Shown here in pieces: positions 1-6,606 of a stretch of DNA of 12,825 bases. The stretch comes from an uncultured beta proteobacterium. GTDB lineage: Bacteria; Pseudomonadota; Gammaproteobacteria; Burkholderiales; Rhodocyclaceae. The DNA lies in assembly GCA_903932755.1 (NCBI GenBank), contig CAIZHL010000386.1, positions 1 through 12,825 on the forward strand, read 5' to 3'. Under the pieces are notes generated by a model. It did not search any database. It saw nothing but the letters and a program-made list of their open reading frames with translations, and was not told the DNA's origin. The stretch's first letter is position 1. Each line of letters opens with the position of its first letter. The translations under genes were made by a program, and so were the position numbers.

Positions 1-1
1 A

Positions 2-1477
2 CCCGGCGAGAACAAGCTCACCGACTGGGACATCTCGCGCGATGCACCCTATTTCGGCTTCGAGATTCCTGGCGCGCCCGGCAAATTCTTTTACGTCTGG
101 CTCGATGCGCCGATCGGCTACATGGGCTCATTCAAGAATTTCTGCACGAAGAAGGGGCTCGATTTCGACGAGTTCTGGGGCAAGGGTTCGCAGGCCGAGT
201 TGTATCACTTCATCGGCAAGGATATTCTCTACTTCCACGCCCTGTTCTGGCCGGCCGAACTCGAACACGCCGGCTATCGCATCCCGACCAGCGTCTTCGC
301 CCACGGTTTCCTCACCGTCGACGGCGCCAAGATGAGCAAGTCGCGCGGCACCTTCATCACCGCCGAGAGCTACCTGACGCAAGGCCTGAATCCGGAATGG
401 CTGCGCTATTACTTCGCCGCCAAGCTGAACGGCACGATGGAGGACATCGACCTCAACCTCGACGACTTCGTCAGCCGCGTCAATTCCGACCTGGTCGGCA
501 AGTACATCAACATCGCCAGCCGCGCCGCCGGCTTCATCGCCAAGCGCTTTGGGGGAACCCTGCTGCACGGCCACCTCAACGAGCAGTTCCGTGCCGAACT
601 GCCCGGCATCATGGAAGCCGCCGAGGAAATCGCCGGCTACTACGAAGGCCGCGACACGGCGCGCGCCCTGCGCCGCGTGATGGTGCTGGCCGACCAGATC
701 AACCAGTACGTGGACAAGAACCAGCCCTGGACGCTGGCCAAGCAGGAAGGCCAGGACGCCAAGCTGCACGAGGTCTGCTCGCTCTTGATCAACGCCTTCC
801 GCCTGCTGACGATTTACCTGAAGCCGGTGCTGCCCAAGCTGACGCAACGCGCCGAGGAATTCCTCAATGTGGCGCCCCTGCACTGGCAGGACGCCGGGTA
901 CCTGCTGCCGCCGGCGCACCTGATCAATGCCTACGAACACCTGATGCAGCGCATCGACCCGAAGCAGATCGAGGCGCTGGTCGCCGCCAACCGCGAATCG
1001 CTGGAGCCCACAAGCGCGGCGGCCCCGGTCGCCGTATCGCCGGCGCCGACTTCTTCCGCGCCGCAGTCGCCGCAGCGCCATGCACAACACCAGCAGGCGA
1101 CCGAAGACAAGGCGCAGGGCCTGGTGGAACCGAAAGCGCAACATATCTCGATCGACGACTTCGCCAAGGTCGACCTGCGCGTCGCGCGCATCGCCGACGC
1201 GCAGCATGTCGAAGGCGCCGACAAGCTGATCCGCCTGACGCTCGACCTCGGTGAAGGCGGCACGCGCAATGTCTTCGCCGGCATCAAGTCGGCCTACGAT
1301 CCGGCGCAGCTGGTCGGGCGCTTGACGGTGATGGTGGCCAACCTGGCGCCGCGCAAGATGAAGTTCGGCATGTCGGAAGGCATGGTGCTGGCCGCATCGG
1401 ACGACGGCGGCACGACGCCGGGCCTGTTCCTGCTTTCGCCGGACAGCGGCGCGACTCCCGGCATGAAAGTGAAATGA
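2..1477 (+). CDS. metG: Methionyl-tRNA synthetase, 3' part (5' end outside window)
   Basis: Class I aminoacyl-tRNA synthetase that charges tRNA-Met with methionine in the cytoplasm. The reading frame is open from base 2, giving 491 residues; judging from the usual position of KMSKS, roughly the first 220 residues, with the HIGH motif and zinc region, lie upstream. Visible in order: the end of the catalytic domain ([11 protein letters not shown], then the KMSKS loop at bases 329-343), the alpha-helical anticodon-binding domain including an NQPW segment, an Ala/Pro-rich linker (about bases 1000-1130), and a C-terminal Trbp111/EMAP-II-type tRNA-binding domain starting near base 1145 ([11 protein letters not shown], then [13 protein letters not shown]). 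That appended domain is typical of the long dimeric bacterial MetRS. The stop codon overlaps the next start as ATGA. A housekeeping gene; nothing looks broken. Confidence 0.97.
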   Translation, partial: PGENKLTDWDISRDAPYFGFEIPGAPGKFFYVWLDAPIGYMGSFKNFCTKKGLDFDEFWGKGSQAELYHFIGKDILYFHALFWPAELEHAGYRIPTSVFAHGFLTVDGAKMSKSRGTFITAESYLTQGLNPEWLRYYFAAKLNGTMEDIDLNLDDFVSRVNSDLVGKYINIASRAAGFIAKRFGGTLLHGHLNEQFRAELPGIMEAAEEIAGYYEGRDTARALRRVMVLADQINQYVDKNQPWTLAKQEGQDAKLHEVCSLLINAFRLLTIYLKPVLPKLTQRAEEFLNVAPLHWQDAGYLLPPAHLINAYEHLMQRIDPKQIEALVAANRESLEPTSAAAPVAVSPAPTSSAPQSPQRHAQHQQATEDKAQGLVEPKAQHISIDDFAKVDLRVARIADAQHVEGADKLIRLTLDLGEGGTRNVFAGIKSAYDPAQLVGRLTVMVANLAPRKMKFGMSEGMVLAASDDGGTTPGLFLLSPDSGATPGMKVK

Positions 1478-1749
1478 CGGAAGTCCGCCGCCTGCTCATC
1501 AGCGGCGTGGTGCAGGGTGTCGGCTTCCGCCATGCCATGACGACACAGGCGCGGCTACTTGGCGTCACCGGTTGGGTGCGCAACCGCCGCGACGGCAGCG
1601 TCGAGGCCATGATCGCCGGCGATGCGGCGCAGGTCGACGCGATGCTGGCCTGGAGCCGCATCGGTCCGGCCGGGGGCTCTGTTGAAAAGCTGATCGTCGA
1701 ATCCGCCACCGGCGAGTTCGCCGACTTCGAACTGCGGGCCACCGTTTGA
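1474..1749 (+). CDS. acyP: Acylphosphatase
   Basis: Small cytoplasmic enzyme (91 aa, normal family length) that hydrolyses the carboxyl-phosphate bond of acyl phosphates. The sequence has the family signature GVVQGVGFR near the N-terminus, with the catalytic Arg at residue 19, followed by [13 protein letters not shown] with the catalytic Asn at residue 37. The residue after the catalytic Arg is His, where Tyr, Trp or Ala is often seen. Its ATG overlaps the metG stop (ATGA), so it is probably translated by coupling with metG on the same transcript. A role specific to the downstream acyl-ACP genes is possible but has no direct support; acylphosphatases commonly sit beside unrelated housekeeping genes. 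Confidence 0.95.
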   Translation: MTEVRRLLISGVVQGVGFRHAMTTQARLLGVTGWVRNRRDGSVEAMIAGDAAQVDAMLAWSRIGPAGGSVEKLIVESATGEFADFELRATV

Positions 1750-1761
1750 GGCTTGCCCTCG

Positions 1762-1791
1762 CCCGGCTTCTCCTGTTCAATTCCCGGCTTC
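1762..1791 (+). repeat. Two 9-bp direct repeats 21 bp apart, with a palindrome, upstream of the ACP gene
   Basis: In the 103-bp gap between acyP and the ACP gene, CCCGGCTTC occurs at 1762-1770 and again at 1783-1791, a 21-bp period (about two helical turns). The second copy runs into a perfect 10-bp palindrome, GCTTCGAAGC (1787-1796). The next 50 bp or so are clearly more A/T-rich than their surroundings. This is where the promoter of the ACP-ketosynthase-rpfF operon would be expected, but I cannot pick a convincing -35/-10 pair. The repeats could be a tandem operator or chance. Confidence 0.3.
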
Positions 1792-1852
1792 GAAGCGGTC
1801 GCCGATACGTTAAGTTCATCAAATCCAAACAATCCGGAACCACAATACCTGT

Positions 1853-2107
1853 ATGAGTGCAAGCACCTGGAGCGACGATGCCATTACCGCCAAGATTCGG
1901 GAAATCGCCAAGACCACCTTCGGCATGGACCTGCCAGACAGCAACCAGCCGATAAAAGACTCGGGGCTCGACTCGCTGGCGCTGATCGACATCGTGATGG
2001 GCCTCGAGGAAACCTTCGGCTGCCAGTTGCCGCTGGAACGCCTGCCGGCGAACCCGACCATCAATGACTTCGTCACCCTGGCGCAATCCAGCCTGAGCAA
2101 GCTGTGA
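1853..2107 (+). CDS. Acyl carrier protein, dedicated (non-housekeeping) type
   Basis: An 84-residue acidic acyl carrier protein. The phosphopantetheine attachment motif GLDSLALIDIV is present with Ser41 as the modified residue, inside the usual four-helix ACP pattern (N-terminal helix from about residue 8, acidic helix II after Ser41 containing MGLEETFG). It carries acyl chains as thioesters. It differs from typical AcpP (DSLDTVELV) and lies outside a fabD/fabG/fabF cluster, so it is probably a specialised carrier. Its stop overlaps the GTG start of the ketosynthase gene (GTGA), which strongly suggests a functional pair, as in nodF-nodE. No good Shine-Dalgarno sits close to the ATG; the nearest GGA is about 14 bases upstream. 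I infer that it carries the substrate for the ketosynthase and then for the RpfF-like enzyme two genes downstream. Confidence 0.93.
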   Translation: MSASTWSDDAITAKIREIAKTTFGMDLPDSNQPIKDSGLDSLALIDIVMGLEETFGCQLPLERLPANPTINDFVTLAQSSLSKL

Positions 2108-3330
2108 AGGAGGTCGTCGTCACCGGCCTCGGCATCGTTTCGCCCATCGGCCAGTCCGCGGCGGAAGTTCTCGATCACCTGCTCGAAGTGCGCTCCGGCA
2201 TCGGCCTGTGGTCCGCCGCGGGCCACAAGAAGACCTTCCCGGCGGGCCTCGTGACGGGGGATTTCGACAGCGCTTTCGAGCGCAAGGACCTCCCCTACCT
2301 CGATCGCCTGACCAAGCTCGGCGTCGCCGCCGCCGATCAGGCGCTGGCCGATTCCGGGCTGCCGTCGAACCTGGCCGAGCTCGACCTGCGCGCCGGAGTT
2401 TTTGCCGGAACCGTGTGCGGCGGCACCGATACCCAGTGCCAGTGGCTACGCGACTATTCCGTCGAGGGCAAGCAGACCGCCCGCCCCTTCACCATCATGG
2501 CCGGCATGCACAACGCCCCGACCGCGTGGATTTCGATCCGCCACCAGATCGCCGGTCCGGTCATCACCCATACCGCCGCATGCGCGTCTTCCGGCGCGGC
2601 GATCGGCGAAGCCATGCGCTGGATCCGCCACGGCGACCTCGACGTGGCGATCGCCGGCGGCGGCGAGGCAGCGCTGATCCCGCCCTTCATGGGTGCCTGG
2701 GACGGCCTGCGGGCGCTGGCCCCGCCCGATCCGGACGATGTCGGACGCAGCTGCCGGCCGTTTTCGCGCAATCGCAGCGGACTGGTGCTCGCCGAGGGTG
2801 CGGTGTTCTTCGTGCTGGAATCGGCCGAGCACGCCCTGGCGCGCGGTGCGCGCATCCTCGCCACGCTGTCGGGTTACGGCATCGCCTGCGATGCCTATCA
2901 TGTCGGCGCCCCCCATTCGCGCGGCCAGACGGCAGCCGTTGCGGCGGCCTTGCGCGATGCCGGCCTGCAGCCGGCCGAGCTGTCCTACATCAATGCCCAT
3001 GCCACCGCGACGGCGACCGGCGACCCGGTGGAAGTCGCGTCGCTGCGCGGCGCCCTCGGCGCCGCCGCCGATGACATACCCGTCAGCAGCACCAAGGCCC
3101 AGCACGGGCACATGCTGGGCGCCGCAAGCGCCATGGAACTCGCCGTCTGCCTGCTCGCCATGCAGCACGATTTCCTTCCGGCGACCGCCTTTCTCGACGA
3201 GATCGACCCGGCCTGCCCGCTGCGCCACGTGCCGGCGGTCGCCGAGCGGGATGTGCAAATTCGCCACACTTTGAGCCTGAGCGCGGGTTTTGGCGGCACA
3301 AACGTCGCCCTGGTGCTCAGCAAACGGTAG
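2104..3330 (+). CDS. Beta-ketoacyl-ACP synthase, FabF/NodE family
   Basis: Thiolase-fold condensing enzyme (408 aa, standard FabF length) that elongates an acyl-ACP with malonyl-ACP by decarboxylative Claisen condensation. The active-site set is complete: nucleophile Cys160 in THTAACASSG, His299 in INAHATA, Lys331 and His336 in STKAQHGHMLGA, and the C-terminal GFGGTN gate loop (residues 395-400). Translation starts at GTG, overlapping the ACP stop (GTGA), so the ACP is the obvious partner. It is followed after 31 bp by the RpfF-like gene on the same strand. The pairing of a dedicated ACP with a FabF-like enzyme resembles NodF/NodE, which make special unsaturated acyl chains. Chain length and substrate cannot be read from the sequence. 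A role in another secondary lipid remains possible. Confidence 0.93.
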   Translation: MKEVVVTGLGIVSPIGQSAAEVLDHLLEVRSGIGLWSAAGHKKTFPAGLVTGDFDSAFERKDLPYLDRLTKLGVAAADQALADSGLPSNLAELDLRAGVFAGTVCGGTDTQCQWLRDYSVEGKQTARPFTIMAGMHNAPTAWISIRHQIAGPVITHTAACASSGAAIGEAMRWIRHGDLDVAIAGGGEAALIPPFMGAWDGLRALAPPDPDDVGRSCRPFSRNRSGLVLAEGAVFFVLESAEHALARGARILATLSGYGIACDAYHVGAPHSRGQTAAVAAALRDAGLQPAELSYINAHATATATGDPVEVASLRGALGAAADDIPVSSTKAQHGHMLGAASAMELAVCLLAMQHDFLPATAFLDEIDPACPLRHVPAVAERDVQIRHTLSLSAGFGGTNVALVLSKR

Positions 3331-3361
3331 TATCAAGCCTCCATTTGTGGTCAGGCATGCC

Positions 3362-4273
3362 ATGGTGAAGACTGCTTCCATCGCACAGCAAGAACCCCGG
3401 GGCGACGCTTCGCTCGCAACCCGGCTGGACAATTCGCTCGATACGCTCTGGGTTTCGCTGCAACCCGTGGCCGGGCGGCCGCACAATTTCTCGCCGGAAC
3501 TGCTCGCCGGCTTCGAGCGCCTGCTCGACCGGATCGAAGGCAACGACTGGCACTGGCAGGAGGACTCGCGCGAGGGGCGCCTGCGCTACCTCGTCCTGAC
3601 GTCGAGCCATCCCCGCCATTTCGCCCTGGGCGGCGACCTCGCCTACTTCCAGTCCTGCATCGAAAGCGGCAACGCCGGCGCCCTGCGCGCCTACTCGATG
3701 CGCTGCCTGGAGCTGATCCGGCGGATTTTCTCCGCGGCGCACCGGGTCACCACCGTCAGCCTGGTCCAGGGCCGCGCCCTGGGCGGCGGCTTCGAAACGG
3801 CCTTGAGCGCTTCGCACCTGATCGCCGAGCGCGGCGCCGAATTCGGCTTTCCCGAAATCGCCTTCGGCACCTTCCCCTGTACCGGCGGCATGACGCTGCT
3901 GGCGAACCGCATCGGCCTGCGCCGCGCCGCCGCCTTCATGCGCAATGCGCGCATCCATTCCGCCGCGGACCTGCACGCGCAGGGCGTGGTGGACGAATTG
4001 TGCGAGAACGGCGAAGGCCCGGCCGCGGCGCAGCGCTTCATCGCCGAACACCGCCGCCGCTACAACGCCCGCATGGCGCTGCAGCGCGCCGAAGCGCGCA
4101 TGGGCGCATTCGACCTCGTCGAACTGCGCACCGTGGTCGAAGACTGGGTCGAGACGGCGATGGCGCTGTCGGCCGAGGAACGCCGGGTGCTCGCCACCCT
4201 GGTCCGCATGCAGGCGGCCGATGCCGGCGCCGCCGTGCTCAGGCCACCGACTGTCCTGAAGCATTCGGCTTAG
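3362..4273 (+). CDS. rpfF: RpfF-type DSF synthase (crotonase/enoyl-CoA hydratase superfamily)
   Basis: A 303-residue crotonase-fold protein that I assign to the RpfF family. In Xanthomonas, RpfF dehydrates a 3-hydroxyacyl-ACP and releases the cis-2-unsaturated fatty acid signal DSF. The resemblance runs through the core: FALGGDLAYF (residues 87-96), SLVQGRALGGGFETALS (about 133-149) and FGFPEIAFGTFP (161-172). The two catalytic glutamates correspond to Glu145 and Glu165, with the same 20-residue spacing as Glu141/Glu161 of Xanthomonas RpfF. The C-terminal WVETAMALSAEERRVLATLVR segment also matches the family. The frame is open from 3290, inside the ketosynthase gene; I chose the ATG at 3362, which clears that gene and fits family length. 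The 3' end overlaps the convergent rpfC-like gene by 35 bp. Divergence in the pocket loop (FPCTGG where Xanthomonas RpfF has FPGMGA) suggests a different acyl chain. A generic enoyl-CoA hydratase is less likely given the rpfC and rpfG neighbours. Confidence 0.9.
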   Translation: MVKTASIAQQEPRGDASLATRLDNSLDTLWVSLQPVAGRPHNFSPELLAGFERLLDRIEGNDWHWQEDSREGRLRYLVLTSSHPRHFALGGDLAYFQSCIESGNAGALRAYSMRCLELIRRIFSAAHRVTTVSLVQGRALGGGFETALSASHLIAERGAEFGFPEIAFGTFPCTGGMTLLANRIGLRRAAAFMRNARIHSAADLHAQGVVDELCENGEGPAAAQRFIAEHRRRYNARMALQRAEARMGAFDLVELRTVVEDWVETAMALSAEERRVLATLVRMQAADAGAAVLRPPTVLKHSA

Positions 4274-6314
4274 CCGCGGCGCACCACTCCCGCAGCGCCC
4301 CGACACTGTTGGCGCTGACGTCGGCAAGTTCGGTCGCAAGCTTGGTCCGTACCGCCTCCAACCCCGCAACGTCGGTCTGCATGATGGAAACCGCCATGTT
4401 CTTGAGGCGGAACGCCCCCATCTGATGGGAGACGCCCTTCAGGGCATGCGCCAGTTTCTTGACCTCGTCCCATTGCGCATCGCCCAATGCGTCAAGCAGG
4501 CTTGCCGTGGTCCGCTCGATGTCGCGGACCGCGTGATCGATCATTTCCCCGAGAAACGCCGGCCGCTTGCTGATGGCCGCCACCTCCGCCAGGACCTCGG
4601 TGTCGAGGTAAAGGATGGGCACCGCACGCAGCCCGGGAGTTGCCCGGATTTCGGCGCCGGCCGTCCCCGCCGGGAAGGTATCCGCCAGCACTTCGCGAAT
4701 TTCCGCCAGCCGCACCGGCTTGCCGATGATGCCGCAGGCATCGGTGTCGCGCAGGCGCGCCATGGTGTCGGCCGAGGTATCGGCGGTGAGGAAGAACACC
4801 GGCGCCGGATCGCGCACGCCGAAACGGTAAACCTGCAGGACCTGGATGCCGTCCATGTCGCCCAGGTTGTAGTCGAGGAAGATCACCTCCGGCGCCTCTT
4901 CGGGCAGCGCCAGCAGATCGAGCGCGGCCTGCCCCGAATCGGCAATGCTGACGGCATGACCGTCCTGCTCGAGGATCTCGCGCAGCAGATGCAGGTTGGT
5001 GACGTTGTCGTCGACCACCAGTATCCGCAGCGGCTTCGCGGCAACGCGCTCCGCGGACGCGGCCGGCGCCAGCGGCAGCGCGTCGGCGCGCGGGAAATGG
5101 ACGTCGAACCAGAAGCGCGAACCGCGACCGGGCACGCTCGAAACGCGCAACTGGCTGCCCATCAGTTCCACCACGTCCTTGCAGATCGACAGGCCGAGGC
5201 CGGTGCCGGTGGAGCGGCGGGCGGGGCCGGTGTCGAGCTGCACGAAGGGCTTGAAGATGTTTTCCAGGTCGGCCTGGGCAATGCCGATGCCGCTGTCCTC
5301 GACGGCAAAGCGCAGGTAGAACCGGTCGGGGGCGGCATCGAGCACCATTACCCGGATCACGACCTGGCCCACCTCGGTGAACTTGACCGCGTTGCCTGCC
5401 AGGTTGAGCAGGGCACGGCCGAGGTAGTGCGCATCGGCGATGCTCGCGGAGTCGAGCCGCGGATCGATGATGACCTGCAGGTCGAGATGCTTCTCCTTGG
5501 CCTTGGCGCGCACCGCCGCTTCCACCGTGCCCATCAGTTCGCGGATGTCGCAGACGCCCGGGTTCAGGATCAGGGACTTGGCCTCATGCTTGGCCTGGTC
5601 GAGCAGGTCGGCGATGTCTTCCTGCAGGTGCTTGGCCAGGGCCATGATGGTGCTGGCCAGCCGTCCATGGGGAGATGTCGGCGCCGCCATGTGGATCAGG
5701 TCGGCGGCGGAAACGATTCCCCCCAGCGGGGTGCGCAGTTCATGCGAGACCTTGGCCAGCATGTCCGACTTGGCCCGGCTCTCTTCCTCGGCGCGCTGCC
5801 GCGCGGCGTGCAGCTGGTCGAGCAGCATGCCCACATACAGGGGAATGATGATCAGCGGCACGGCGAAGGCAATCGCCCTGACCGGATGCTGCAGCCATGC
5901 CGGATGGATGGCCAGCAGCAGCACGTAGCCGGCCAGGGTCACCATCTGGTTGACCATCATGACGTACTTGTTGCCGGTGCGCAGCCCGTAGCCAAGGCCG
6001 GTGAACAGCGCAAAACCGAGGACGAGGCCGGCGGCGTCCTCGATCAATGGCAGCCAGAAAATCAGGAAAACCGCATCGAGTGCCGCGGTGCAATAGATGG
6101 CCGGCGACCAAAGCCGCTCCGGCAGCCGCCTCGATGCGACCCAGGTGGTGGCGATGTACACGAAGTAGCAGGCGATCGCCCACTCCGCCCACAACAAGAC
6201 CTTGTCCGCCGCATAATGCAGCCACACCAGCACCCCCGTCATGGGTATGCCGATGAACGCGCGCAGTCTGGCCTGCTTCTCCAGTACGACTTGAAGTGTC
6301 GAGGCGGCTTGCAT
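4239..6314 (-). CDS. rpfC: RpfC-type hybrid sensor histidine kinase (membrane sensor, HK, REC, HPt)
   Basis: Inner-membrane sensor of 691 residues. Order: a short charged N-terminus, about five hydrophobic segments within residues 18-167, HisKA with the phospho-acceptor His191 in SHELRTPLGG, an HATPase domain with N-box NLAGNAVKF (Asn308), VEDSGIGI and GTGLGL, a receiver domain (about 428-545) with Asp481 and Lys532, and an HPt domain with His623 in LAHALKGVSHQMGA. This is the exact architecture of Xanthomonas RpfC, the DSF receptor. The sensor also keeps RpfC-like details: a GLGYGLRTGNKYV stretch and an IPLY segment just before the HK domain. The frame can be extended to a GTG at 6440, but that extension looks non-coding; ATG 6314 places the N-terminus as in RpfC. 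The gene converges on rpfF and diverges from rpfG. Expected role: sense the signal made by RpfF and phosphorylate RpfG. Confidence 0.92.
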   Translation of the reverse strand: MQAASTLQVVLEKQARLRAFIGIPMTGVLVWLHYAADKVLLWAEWAIACYFVYIATTWVASRRLPERLWSPAIYCTAALDAVFLIFWLPLIEDAAGLVLGFALFTGLGYGLRTGNKYVMMVNQMVTLAGYVLLLAIHPAWLQHPVRAIAFAVPLIIIPLYVGMLLDQLHAARQRAEEESRAKSDMLAKVSHELRTPLGGIVSAADLIHMAAPTSPHGRLASTIMALAKHLQEDIADLLDQAKHEAKSLILNPGVCDIRELMGTVEAAVRAKAKEKHLDLQVIIDPRLDSASIADAHYLGRALLNLAGNAVKFTEVGQVVIRVMVLDAAPDRFYLRFAVEDSGIGIAQADLENIFKPFVQLDTGPARRSTGTGLGLSICKDVVELMGSQLRVSSVPGRGSRFWFDVHFPRADALPLAPAASAERVAAKPLRILVVDDNVTNLHLLREILEQDGHAVSIADSGQAALDLLALPEEAPEVIFLDYNLGDMDGIQVLQVYRFGVRDPAPVFFLTADTSADTMARLRDTDACGIIGKPVRLAEIREVLADTFPAGTAGAEIRATPGLRAVPILYLDTEVLAEVAAISKRPAFLGEMIDHAVRDIERTTASLLDALGDAQWDEVKKLAHALKGVSHQMGAFRLKNMAVSIMQTDVAGLEAVRTKLATELADVSANSVGALREWCAAAKPNASGQSVA

Positions 6315-6467
6315 CAGGATTCCATGATCACCTTCGGTTATGCGCGGCGTTCCCGCCAGGCCCTCGATGCCAGACAACCGTCGCTCGCCCCGCAGACCGG
6401 CAGCCGCCGCGGAGTGCCCGACGAAGTACCCTGATCGCACGGCACGGCGCGCGCAGGGACCGGTCCG

Positions 6468-6473
6468 ATTTTA
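6468..6473 (-). promoter_or_regulatory. Candidate -10 element for rpfC
   Basis: On the minus strand this reads TAAAAT, a five-of-six match to the sigma-70 -10 consensus inside otherwise GC-rich DNA. No good -35 lies 16-18 bp upstream. If used, the leader before the rpfC ATG would be roughly 145-150 nt, and the palindrome GGACCGGTCC (6457-6466) would sit at the transcription start, where a repressor could act. Confidence 0.3.
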
Positions 6474-6516
6474 TTCGGCATTTTCCGCCGGCGAAAGCGG
6501 TTTGTGCGTGCCGCCA

Positions 6517-6545
6517 TTGTTCCCGGCGCTGCGGGATGTTATGTT
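6517..6545 (+). promoter_or_regulatory. Candidate sigma-70 promoter for rpfG
   Basis: TTGTTC (6517-6522) and TATGTT (6540-6545) are separated by 17 bp, about 60 bp before the rpfG ATG. The matches to consensus are partial (three and four of six), so this is only a plausible reading. The rpfG ribosome binding site GAGG follows at 6597-6600, six bases before the ATG. Confidence 0.3.
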
Positions 6546-6606
6546 GTGCTTTGCATCGCGCGACCGATCATTGCCGCGCCCGCACACCGGAAAACCGAGG
6601 CAGCCC

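Larger units (their letters stand above)
6315..6606. promoter_or_regulatory. 292-bp divergent intergenic region between rpfC and rpfG
   Basis: The only sizeable gene-free stretch in the window. It must carry the promoters of both rpfC (leftward) and rpfG (rightward), giving a natural place for coordinate control of the sensor and regulator. It contains an A/T-rich island (about 6467-6486), a perfect 10-bp palindrome GGACCGGTCC (6457-6466), and candidate promoter elements listed separately. I see no convincing small gene or RNA in it. Confidence 0.6.

Noticed and set aside
128..1207. 359-aa minus-strand frame and a 285-aa plus-strand frame (397-1254) inside metG
   Set aside because: Both overlap the unmistakable MetRS sequence and have biased, motif-free compositions.
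3290..3361. Upstream ATG for rpfF inside the ketosynthase gene
   Set aside because: The extra 24 residues overlap the conserved ketosynthase C-terminus and are absent from the RpfF family; ATG 3362 gives a normal length.
2446..4369. Long minus-strand frames opposite the ketosynthase and rpfF (2446-3543 and 3317-4369)
   Set aside because: Shadows; the opposite strand has complete active-site motifs in both genes.
4425..6434. 669-aa open frame on the plus strand opposite rpfC
   Set aside because: Low-complexity Gly/Gln/His/Arg-rich translation without motifs, a by-product of GC-rich codon use; the minus strand carries the complete RpfC domain set.
6315..6440. 42-residue N-terminal extension of RpfC from a GTG at 6440
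   Set aside because: No membrane or sensor character and no ribosome binding site; ATG 6314 matches the N-terminus expected for RpfC.
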